Shown here: piece by piece, positions 44,287-51,517 of the stretch
Numbering within the stretch: the first letter of the stretch is position 1
Layout of the letters: each line of letters opens with the position of its first letter
NCBI GenBank assembly: GCA_049607205.1
Contig: JBMYWH010000012.1
Span: 1-62,848, forward strand
Source: JBELHR01 sp049607205
GTDB lineage: Bacteria > Bacteroidota > Bacteroidia > Flavobacteriales > Flavobacteriaceae
Length of the DNA stretch: 62,848 nucleotides
Reading direction: 5' to 3'
Program-made: the position numbers and the translations under genes
The notes under the pieces: generated by a model
What the model saw: only the letters and a program-made list of their open reading frames with translations
What the model was told of the DNA's origin: nothing
The model's database searches: none

Positions 44287-44319
44287 TAATCACTCATTTT
44301 ATTCCAGGCCAGCATGTTA

Positions 44320-44487
44320 TTATAGTGCTAGAGAATAACCTCCATTGAACTTATAGCGATACTGTCTTCTTCTGTTCCAAGAAAACCTTTTTGATCCGTG
44401 CAGATCTAAATAAGAAGATCCCTTAGATTGGAAGTTGTTTAAGTCATGTGTAAAACTTTCGGCTAAAAATGTAATTAAATTTCTCAT
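44320..44487 (-). CDS. Candidate 55-residue small protein
   Basis: An ATG (44487-44485) opens 55 codons ending TAA at 44320. The product starts MRNLITFLAESFTHDLNNF and ends with a basic, aromatic stretch containing SWNRRRQYRYKFNGG. It would have about 10 Arg and Lys and many Tyr, Phe and Trp, which is rare in random frames. Codon choice (AGA, TTA, TCT, GGA) matches neighbouring genes. There is no signal peptide or known motif. No perfect TAnnTTTG box lies upstream. It is reported as probable because it fills the largest gap lacking an obvious gene and has gene-like composition. Confidence 0.45.
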   Translation of the reverse strand: MRNLITFLAESFTHDLNNFQSKGSSYLDLHGSKRFSWNRRRQYRYKFNGGYSLAL

Positions 44488-44637
44488 AATAGTTTGATTT
44501 ATTGATTTATACTAGTAAGACGGGGTACTACTTGTTTTGTTACAGTAGTTTGTATTACATAGTACTATTTTAAGAAAATTATAACATTTCATAAAACTTT
44601 TATGAGTTTCAATAGGCAGAAAACAAAGAAAGTTATC

Positions 44638-44645
44638 TATTTTTG
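44638..44645 (+). promoter_or_regulatory. -7 box of the SF2 helicase gene
   Basis: TATTTTTG matches TAnnTTTG exactly, 30 bases before the ATG at 44676. No TTG is seen at 17-23 bp. Confidence 0.45.
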
Positions 44646-44675
44646 CGACTTAATAGTTAATATTTCACCAATATT

Positions 44676-46184
44676 ATGAGTCAAATCACAACTAAGAAAA
44701 AGTTGTATCCGTATCAGGAAGAAGCAATCAACGGTATTTTTTATGCTTTAGACGAAGCACCTCCGAATTATCACTTATTATTCCAACTACCAACAGGAGG
44801 AGGGAAAACAGTAATTTTTTCTGAGATTGTAAGACGTTATATCAAAAGTACTAATAAAAAAGTCGTTGTACTTACCCATAGAATCGAGCTTTCTAAGCAA
44901 ACTTCGTCTATGCTTACGGAATTTGGAGTTCCTAATAAGGTTATTAACTCTCAGGTTAAAGATTTACCAGATCAGCACGAATATCAATGTTTTGTTGCCA
45001 TGGTAGAGACTTTGAATAATAGACTACAGGATGGTAAACTAGCACTTGACGAAATTGGATTGGTTATCATTGATGAGGCTCACTATAATTCCTTTTCTAA
45101 GTTATTCCAATATTTTGACAACAGCGTCATCTTAGGAGTAACTGCTACTCCTTTAAGTTCTAATATTAAACTACCGATGAAAGACAACTACAATGAGCTT
45201 TTAGCAGGTTGTAGTATTAGTCATTTGATTGAACAAGGGTTTTTAGCGAAGGCAACTACTTATAAATATGATGTAGGCTTAACTACGCTTAAAGTAGGAG
45301 CTTCTGGAGATTATACGGTGAAGTCATCAGAGGAATTATATGGTCATATTACCATGTTAGATAAACTTCTTCATGCCTATGAGGAGAAAGCTAAGGGTAC
45401 TAAGACATTAATCTTTAATAACGGGATCAACACCTCATGGCATGTCTACTATTCTTTTAAAGAAGCAGGACATAATGTAAGACACCTAGATTCCACTATT
45501 GGAGCACAAGAGCGTAAGGAAATCCTCCAATGGTTTAAGGAAACTCCGGACGCGGTACTAACTTCAGTGGGGATTCTGACTACTGGATTTGATGAACCAA
45601 CTATTGAAACCATTATCATTAATAGAGCCACTAAATCTTTGGCTTTGTATTTCCAAATGATCGGACGTGGAAGTAGAATTCTACCTAATAAAAAGGAATT
45701 TACAGTAATTGATTTAGGAAATAACCTTTTGAGATTTGGACTTTGGGATTCTTATATAGATTGGCAGAAGATTTTCAAATCACCGAATTACTACCTAGAG
45801 AACATTAAAAGTGATGAAGACATTGAAATGGAGTTTATCTCTGCGATGTCCGATGCAGTTCGCGCTCATTTTCCCAAGACGGAGAACGTAGAATTTGATG
45901 TGAGAAAGGAATATAAAACTGTAATTCGCCAAGGACTTAAATCTAAAGAAGCACTTACTAGGGCCATGCTGCAACATGCAGAAATTTGTGCGGAAAATTC
46001 AGAAGATGTTTATGATGCTTGGACGCTTGCTAACATGCTTGAAGAGGACATTAAATACAGGATTAAGCAATATTCTTATTGTATCATGAAAAGTTCAAAA
46101 AATTATTTGAATTGGCTAGAAGAAGATTACAAAAAGACTTTGAGAGCTACATTGAACAAAATGTTTACTGATACAGAAGATTAA
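44676..46184 (+). CDS. SF2 DEAH-type helicase (type III restriction/UvrB-like core)
   Basis: A 502-residue ATP-dependent helicase or translocase. Motifs are PYQEEAINGIF (Q-like), Walker A QLPTGGGKTVIF, TATP in GVTATPL, DEAH in VIIDEAHYNSF, and motifs V-VI in TTGFDEPTIETIIINRATKSLALYFQMIGRGSRILP. The remaining C-terminal 150 residues are helical and lack any nuclease or methylase motif, so it is not a complete restriction subunit. No restriction genes are adjacent. A single-gene housekeeping role in DNA or RNA remodelling is likely, but its target is unknown. A terminator follows. Confidence 0.88.
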   Translation: MSQITTKKKLYPYQEEAINGIFYALDEAPPNYHLLFQLPTGGGKTVIFSEIVRRYIKSTNKKVVVLTHRIELSKQTSSMLTEFGVPNKVINSQVKDLPDQHEYQCFVAMVETLNNRLQDGKLALDEIGLVIIDEAHYNSFSKLFQYFDNSVILGVTATPLSSNIKLPMKDNYNELLAGCSISHLIEQGFLAKATTYKYDVGLTTLKVGASGDYTVKSSEELYGHITMLDKLLHAYEEKAKGTKTLIFNNGINTSWHVYYSFKEAGHNVRHLDSTIGAQERKEILQWFKETPDAVLTSVGILTTGFDEPTIETIIINRATKSLALYFQMIGRGSRILPNKKEFTVIDLGNNLLRFGLWDSYIDWQKIFKSPNYYLENIKSDEDIEMEFISAMSDAVRAHFPKTENVEFDVRKEYKTVIRQGLKSKEALTRAMLQHAEICAENSEDVYDAWTLANMLEEDIKYRIKQYSYCIMKSSKNYLNWLEEDYKKTLRATLNKMFTDTED

Positions 46185-46210
46185 AACCTGTAAATCAATA
46201 TATTACATTA

Positions 46211-46241
46211 AAAACACTCGATTTTTCGAGTGTTTTTTTTT
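46211..46241 (+). terminator. Terminator after the SF2 helicase gene
   Basis: An 11-bp stem (46211-46221 with 46226-46236), TTTT loop and a run of nine T from 46233. Confidence 0.9.
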
Positions 46242-46349
46242 ACTTCTAAGCCTCATTTTGATTCCGTGGGCATCGTAAAACTTTAAAGGGCTAAATTCGT
46301 AAAGCACACTAAAATTTTAACTTCGTTTACTTAATTAGAATCAAAAATC

Positions 46350-47747
46350 ATGAGTAAAACATTATTTGACAAGGTTTGGGACTCTCACGTGGTGAGACAT
46401 GTTTCTGATGGACCAGATGTCTTATTTATCGACCGTCACTTAATTCACGAGGTGACTAGCCCTGTAGCCTTTTTAGGACTTAAAAACAGAGGGATTAAGG
46501 TCTTATACCCAGAGAGAACCTTTGCTACGGCAGACCATAATACACCGACGATTAATCAACATTTACCTGTTGAAGATCCACTTTCAGCAAATCAACTTCA
46601 AACCTTAGAGGACAATGCTAAGGAATATGGTATTCGTCACTGGGGATTAGGTCATGAAAACAACGGGATTGTGCATGTGGTAGGACCGGAAAATGGAATC
46701 ACACTTCCTGGGGCTACTATTGTATGTGGAGATTCACATACATCAACACATGGAGCCTTCGGAGCTATCGCCTTCGGGATTGGTACCTCTGAAGTTGAAA
46801 TGGTACTCTCTTCTCAATGTATTATGCAACCTAAGCCTAAGAAAATGAGAATTAACGTCGATGGAATACTCTCAAAAGGAGTAGGACCTAAGGATGTTGC
46901 TTTATATATTATTTCTAAGCTTACTACAAGTGGAGCTACAGGATACTTTGTAGAATACTCTGGGGAAGTTTTTAGAGAGATGTCTATGGAAGGTCGTATG
47001 ACTGTTTGTAATCTATCTATTGAGATGGGAGCAAGAGGTGGTATGATTGCACCTGATGAAAAAACTTTTGACTATATCCAAGGTCGTAAGTTTACTCCAA
47101 AAGGAGACGCTTGGGATAAGGCCATGAACTATTGGGAAACGCTTTATACAGAAGAAGGTGCTCAGTTTGATAAAGAGTATTATTTTGATGCGGCTGACAT
47201 TGCACCAATGATTACTTATGGAACCAATCCAGGAATGGGAATTGGAGTAGGACAAGCGATCCCTTCTGCTCAAGATATCGATGCAGGTCAAGCTACTTTT
47301 GATAAATCTCTAGATTATATGGGATATCATCAAGGAGATCAAATGATAGGGAAACCTGTAGATTTTGTTTTCTTAGGATCTTGTACCAATGGGCGTATTG
47401 AAGATTTTAGAGCTTTTGCTTCTATTATTAAAGGACGTAAGAAAGCAGATAACGTAACCGCTTGGTTAGTACCGGGATCTCACAAGGTGGTAGATCAAAT
47501 TAAAGAAGAGGGCTTATTAGAGCAGATTCACGAGGCTGGTTTCGAATTGAGACAACCGGGATGTTCGGCCTGTTTAGCAATGAATGACGACAAGATTCCA
47601 GCTGGCAAATACGCGGTATCAACCTCCAATAGAAATTTTGAAGGGAGACAAGGCCCAGGGGCCAAAACCATGTTAGCAAGTCCACTAGTGGCAGCTGCAG
47701 CGGCGGTAACTGGAGAAATAACTGATCCTAGAACATTAATGCAATAG
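46350..47747 (+). CDS. leuC: 3-isopropylmalate dehydratase, large subunit
   Basis: With LeuD it isomerises 2-isopropylmalate to 3-isopropylmalate on a [4Fe-4S] cluster, in leucine synthesis. The 465-residue protein has the start KTLFDKVWDSHVV, the VCGDSHTSTHGAFGA segment and the cluster Cys residues in FLGSCTNGRIEDF and PGCSACLAMN, as well as SNRNFEGRQG. It is the first gene of the leuC-leuD-leuA-like-leuB operon. A weak -7-like TAAATTCG lies at 46292-46299. No leader peptide rich in Leu codons is visible upstream, in contrast to the his operon. Confidence 0.97.
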   Translation: MSKTLFDKVWDSHVVRHVSDGPDVLFIDRHLIHEVTSPVAFLGLKNRGIKVLYPERTFATADHNTPTINQHLPVEDPLSANQLQTLEDNAKEYGIRHWGLGHENNGIVHVVGPENGITLPGATIVCGDSHTSTHGAFGAIAFGIGTSEVEMVLSSQCIMQPKPKKMRINVDGILSKGVGPKDVALYIISKLTTSGATGYFVEYSGEVFREMSMEGRMTVCNLSIEMGARGGMIAPDEKTFDYIQGRKFTPKGDAWDKAMNYWETLYTEEGAQFDKEYYFDAADIAPMITYGTNPGMGIGVGQAIPSAQDIDAGQATFDKSLDYMGYHQGDQMIGKPVDFVFLGSCTNGRIEDFRAFASIIKGRKKADNVTAWLVPGSHKVVDQIKEEGLLEQIHEAGFELRQPGCSACLAMNDDKIPAGKYAVSTSNRNFEGRQGPGAKTMLASPLVAAAAAVTGEITDPRTLMQ

Positions 47748-47750
47748 GCC

Positions 47751-48347
47751 ATGGCATACGATAAATTTACACAATTAGAAAGTACAGTAGTCCCTTTAGC
47801 AATCGACAATGTGGATACTGATCAAATTATACCGGCTCGTTTTTTAAAGGCGACGGAAAGAAAAGGATTTGGAGATAACTTATTTAGAGACTGGAGATAT
47901 AATGGAGATGGAAGTCCTAAAATGGATTTTGTTTTAAATCAGGATACATTTTCAGGAAAGATTCTCTTAGGAGGAAAGAACTTTGGTTCTGGATCTTCTA
48001 GAGAGCACGCAGCTTGGTCGGTATACGATTATGGATTCCGCTGTGTGATATCAAGTTTCTTTGCAGATATCTTTAAGAATAACTGTTTGAATATTGGAGT
48101 ACTTCCAGTTCAAGTATCTGAGAAATTCGCTTCTGAACTCTTTGCACTAGTAGAAAAAGATCCTCAAACACAAGTTGTGGTAGATCTTCCTTCACAAACT
48201 GTAAGTGTTAAAGGAACAGATTTAAAAGAAAGCTTCGAGATTAATGGTTATAAAAAGGACAATATGCTTAATGGATTTGATGATATCGATTATCTACAAG
48301 CGATGAAATCAGAAATCGAAGAATTCGCAGGACAAACACCTTTATAA
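47751..48347 (+). CDS. leuD: 3-isopropylmalate dehydratase, small subunit
   Basis: The small (swivel-domain) subunit, 198 residues. The start at 47751, 3 bases after the leuC stop, gives MAYDKFTQLESTVVPLAIDNVDTDQIIPARFLK, which carries the conserved DTDQIIPARF segment. GGKNFGSGSSREHAAW (the substrate-binding loop) follows, and then FADIFKNNCLNIGVLPV. The next gene starts one base after its stop. Length is typical. Confidence 0.97.
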   Translation: MAYDKFTQLESTVVPLAIDNVDTDQIIPARFLKATERKGFGDNLFRDWRYNGDGSPKMDFVLNQDTFSGKILLGGKNFGSGSSREHAAWSVYDYGFRCVISSFFADIFKNNCLNIGVLPVQVSEKFASELFALVEKDPQTQVVVDLPSQTVSVKGTDLKESFEINGYKKDNMLNGFDDIDYLQAMKSEIEEFAGQTPL

Positions 48348-48348
48348 T

Positions 48349-49869
48349 ATGTCTAAAACAATCGAAATAATGGACACCACCCTTAGGGATGGTGAACAAA
48401 CTTCAGGAGTATCTTTTTCTTCTTCAGAGAAGCTTAAGATTGCTCAATTATTACTTAAGGAACTACGTGTAGATCGCATAGAAGTTGCCTCTGCACGCGT
48501 TTCAGAAGGGGAGTTTCAAGCTGTGAAAACCATTACTTCTTGGGCTGCAAACGAGCAGTGTTTAGAAGCGGTGGAAGTACTTAGTTTTGTAGATGGAGGT
48601 GTTTCGATTCAATGGATACAACAAGCCGGTGCTAAGGTTCAAAATTTATTGACCAAAGGATCTTTAAATCATCTCACGCATCAATTAAAAAAGACACCAG
48701 CTCAACATTTTAAAGAAGTATGTGACTCCATAAAACTGGCACATAAACACGGGATACAAACCAACGTTTACCTTGAAGATTGGTCTAATGGAATGAAGAA
48801 TTCCAAGGAGTATACCTTAGAGTTCATAGATTATCTTTCGAATCTACCTGTAAAACGAATCATGTTACCGGATACCTTAGGGGTTTTGACTCCAATGGAG
48901 TCCTATAAGTTTATTCATGAAATTCGTTTAAGACATCCCAACCTACATTTCGATTTCCATGCGCATAATGATTATGATTTAAGTGTAGGAAATGTGATTG
49001 AAGGAATACGAGCGGGAATTGATGGAGTTCATTTGACTATAAATGGAATGGGAGAACGCGCAGGAAACGCACCTCTTGCTAGTACTATTGCTGTGATCAA
49101 TGACTTTTTACCTCAGTATAAAACCAACGTTAATGAAGAGGCTTTATACTCGGTGAGTAAACTTGTAGAGAATTTTTCAGCCTTTAGTATCCCGGTCAAT
49201 AAACCTGTGGTTGGAGCTAATGTTTTTACCCAGACGGCAGGAATACATGCGGATGGGGATTCAAAAAATAATTTGTACTTCAATGATTTGATGCCGGAGC
49301 GTTTTGGGCGTAAGCGTAAATATGCACTTGGAAAAACTTCCGGAAAAGCAAATATTGCAAAGAATCTAGAAGATTTAGGCTTAGTGCTTAAGGATGAAGA
49401 GATCAAGAAGGTTACTCAAAGAATTATTGAATTAGGAGACAAGAAACAAACGGTAACACAAGAGGATTTACCTTATATCATTTCTGATGTCCTAGATCAG
49501 CAAAGTATTGTGGAACGCGTTAAAATTGATTCTTATGTTTTATCCCATGCTTCAGGACTTAAGCCTTCAGCTACTTTAAAACTTAGTTTTGAAGAAAAGA
49601 GCTATGAGGCTCATGCTCAAGGAGATGGTCAATACGATGCGTTTATAAACGCCTTACACATTGTTTTTCACGAGCTTAACATTGAGCTACCTAAACTAAT
49701 AGATTATGTAGTCAGAATTCCTCCGGGATCAAATTCTGATGCCTTATGTGAGACCCTAATTACCTGGTCAACACAGGAAAAAACTTTTATAACACGAGGT
49801 CTAGATTCTGATCAAACAGTTTCAGCAATTATGGCCACTCAAAAAATGCTTAATACCTTAATAAAATAA
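48349..49869 (+). CDS. 2-isopropylmalate synthase or (R)-citramalate synthase
   Basis: A 506-residue DRE-TIM metallolyase-type acyltransferase with a C-terminal LeuA allosteric (dimer) domain of about 110 residues starting near residue 385. It uses acetyl-CoA with either 2-ketoisovalerate (LeuA) or pyruvate (CimA). Catalytic and metal motifs are DTTLRDGEQT (residues 9-18), FDFHAHNDYDLSVGN and INGMGERAGNAPLAS. Its position between leuD and leuB favours leucine synthesis. However, Bacteroidota genomes often have a second copy near the ilv genes, and one of the two can serve isoleucine synthesis via citramalate. The sequence alone does not settle it. It overlaps leuB by one base (TAATG). Confidence 0.85.
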   Translation: MSKTIEIMDTTLRDGEQTSGVSFSSSEKLKIAQLLLKELRVDRIEVASARVSEGEFQAVKTITSWAANEQCLEAVEVLSFVDGGVSIQWIQQAGAKVQNLLTKGSLNHLTHQLKKTPAQHFKEVCDSIKLAHKHGIQTNVYLEDWSNGMKNSKEYTLEFIDYLSNLPVKRIMLPDTLGVLTPMESYKFIHEIRLRHPNLHFDFHAHNDYDLSVGNVIEGIRAGIDGVHLTINGMGERAGNAPLASTIAVINDFLPQYKTNVNEEALYSVSKLVENFSAFSIPVNKPVVGANVFTQTAGIHADGDSKNNLYFNDLMPERFGRKRKYALGKTSGKANIAKNLEDLGLVLKDEEIKKVTQRIIELGDKKQTVTQEDLPYIISDVLDQQSIVERVKIDSYVLSHASGLKPSATLKLSFEEKSYEAHAQGDGQYDAFINALHIVFHELNIELPKLIDYVVRIPPGSNSDALCETLITWSTQEKTFITRGLDSDQTVSAIMATQKMLNTLIK

Positions 49870-50930
49870 TGAAATTAAATATAGCCTTACTTCCTGGAGA
49901 TGGAATCGGTCCGGAAGTTATCGATCAAGCCGTTAAAGTATCTGACGCAATTGCCTCTAAATACGGACACGAAATCACTTGGAAAACAGCACTAACAGGA
50001 GCTTGTGCCATAGACGCTGTTGGAGATCCTTATCCAGCGGAAACCCATAGTATTTGTATGGAAGCAGATGCTGTACTTTTCGGTGCTATTGGTGACCCTA
50101 AATATGACAATGATCCTTCAGCTAAAGTGAGACCTGAACAAGGACTATTGAGAATGAGACAACAATTGGGACTTTTTGCTAATGTTCGTCCAACCTTTGT
50201 ATTCCCTTCATTAATTGATAAATCTCCTCTTAAAAGAGAACGTATCGAAGGAACTGACTTAGTGTTCTTAAGAGAACTAACCGGAGGAATTTATTTTGGT
50301 GAAAGAGGGCGTTTAGATGATGGAAATACAGCATTTGACACCAATACATACACGCGCGAAGAAATTACCCGTTTAGCAAAACGTGGATTTGAACTTGCAA
50401 TGACACGTGAGAAAAAACTATGTTGTGTAGATAAAGCAAATGTTCTTGAAACTTCAAGACTTTGGAGAGAGACCGTTCAAGCCATGGAAAAAGACTATCC
50501 AGAGGTGGAAGTTTCTTATGAATTCGTGGATGCAGTTGCGATGAGACTCGTTCAATGGCCTAGTGATTACGATGTATTAATTACTGAGAACCTTTTTGGA
50601 GATATTTTGACCGATGAGGCTTCTGTAATTTCTGGATCTATGGGGCTTATGCCTTCAGCATCTTTAGGAGTTCATACTTCTTTATATGAGCCGATTCATG
50701 GTTCTTATCCTCAAGCCGCAGGAAAAGATATTGCAAATCCTTTAGCAACCGTACTTTCTGCTGCTATGATGTTTGAAGATGCCTTCGGACTTAAAGAAGA
50801 AGCTCAGGCTATCAAAGATGCCGTAAATTTATCCCTTGACAAAGGGGTAGTAACAGAAGATTTAGCTGAAGGAAACAAAGCTTATAAAACTTCTGAGGTA
50901 GGTGATTGGTTAGCCCAACAATTAAAATAA
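49869..50930 (+). CDS. leuB: 3-isopropylmalate dehydrogenase
   Basis: LeuB oxidises and decarboxylates 3-isopropylmalate to the precursor of leucine using NAD+. The 353-residue protein has the start IALLPGDGIGPEVIDQA, the substrate loop with Arg residues in RPEQGLLRMRQQLGLFANVRP, the conserved ELTGGIYFGERG, the metal-binding Asp cluster around DVLITENLFGDILTDEASVISGSMGL, and HGSYPQAAGKDIANPLAT for NAD. It is the last gene of the leu operon and its end overlaps the convergent gene by 9 bases. Confidence 0.97.
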   Translation: MKLNIALLPGDGIGPEVIDQAVKVSDAIASKYGHEITWKTALTGACAIDAVGDPYPAETHSICMEADAVLFGAIGDPKYDNDPSAKVRPEQGLLRMRQQLGLFANVRPTFVFPSLIDKSPLKRERIEGTDLVFLRELTGGIYFGERGRLDDGNTAFDTNTYTREEITRLAKRGFELAMTREKKLCCVDKANVLETSRLWRETVQAMEKDYPEVEVSYEFVDAVAMRLVQWPSDYDVLITENLFGDILTDEASVISGSMGLMPSASLGVHTSLYEPIHGSYPQAAGKDIANPLATVLSAAMMFEDAFGLKEEAQAIKDAVNLSLDKGVVTEDLAEGNKAYKTSEVGDWLAQQLK

Positions 50931-51419
50931 ACTATTCATTTCAGCCTTTAAGAGGTCTGTAATTGAATTGTAGAGACTGTTGTTTTGTTCCTGATCGATG
51001 TTTTCAACCAGTGAAGTCCCATTGGATTCTGCTTTTTGTGCATCTTTTAAAAGGTTCAAAGCAACAGTTTCTTTGTATAAAGTAATTTGCCTCCATAAAT
51101 CATTCGAGACATAGAGTTGTTGGGTGATATTATGATTGAATTCTTGCTCGATTTGTCTAATCAATACCTGAGCATAAGCACTAGGATTCGTCTGATTCTG
51201 CTTAATTGTAGAAATTAATTGAGAAATCTGATTTCTATTTAAAAATAACAAAAGACGCTCATAAGCCTGTAATCTAATTCCTATAGTTTCCTTTGATTGA
51301 TTCCTTAGGGCCTCATATTTAGCTCCTTGCTTATAGAATTCGACTAAACGTGTCATGAATAAGTAACTGATCATTCCAACCACTAATGCTGGTATGGTAT
51401 AGGCAATAATATCTTCCAT
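50922..51419 (-). CDS. Small membrane-anchored protein of unknown function (DUF7935-like)
   Basis: The open frame runs back to 51551, but the ATG at 51419 is chosen: it gives MEDIIAYTIPALVVGMISYLF (a membrane helix, residues 4-24) and leaves the uvrD promoter (51463-51492) outside the gene. The remaining 140 residues are helical and include GIRLQAYERLLLFL and EFNHNITQQLYVSNDLWRQI, which I recall from a conserved Bacteroidota family now called DUF7935. It is predicted to face the cytoplasm, with no catalytic motif. The end overlaps leuB by 9 bases on the opposite strand. Function unknown. Confidence 0.75.
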   Translation of the reverse strand: MEDIIAYTIPALVVGMISYLFMTRLVEFYKQGAKYEALRNQSKETIGIRLQAYERLLLFLNRNQISQLISTIKQNQTNPSAYAQVLIRQIEQEFNHNITQQLYVSNDLWRQITLYKETVALNLLKDAQKAESNGTSLVENIDQEQNNSLYNSITDLLKAEMNSLF

Positions 51420-51462
51420 TTTTGAGTTATTTAATAATTCTGCCGAAGATAAAAAATAGAAT

Positions 51463-51492
51463 TTGTAAATTGCTAGGAAGCGCTTATTTTTG
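51463..51492 (+). promoter_or_regulatory. Promoter of uvrD
   Basis: TTG (51463-51465), 19 bp, TATTTTTG (51485-51492), both exact. The start site near 51498 leaves a leader of about 20 bases before the TTG start codon. Confidence 0.65.
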
Positions 51493-51517
51493 AACTCTTT
51501 TACAACAGCATAATATT

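Larger units (their letters stand above)
44287..44675. other. 389-base interval with a small minus-strand gene and the helicase promoter
   Basis: The interval between the metallo-beta-lactamase-fold gene and the SF2 helicase gene holds a 55-codon minus-strand reading frame (44320-44487), an AT-rich stretch without clear repeats, and the helicase -7 box at 44638-44645. I see no terminator for the upstream plus-strand gene and no tRNA. Confidence 0.6.

Noticed and set aside
44676..46184. SF2 helicase as part of a restriction or phage-defence system
   Set aside because: There are no nuclease, methylase or defence genes on either side and no nuclease motif in the protein.
46242..46349. Leu-rich leader peptide before the leu operon
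   Set aside because: I checked the interval for a short frame with runs of Leu codons and a second terminator and found neither.
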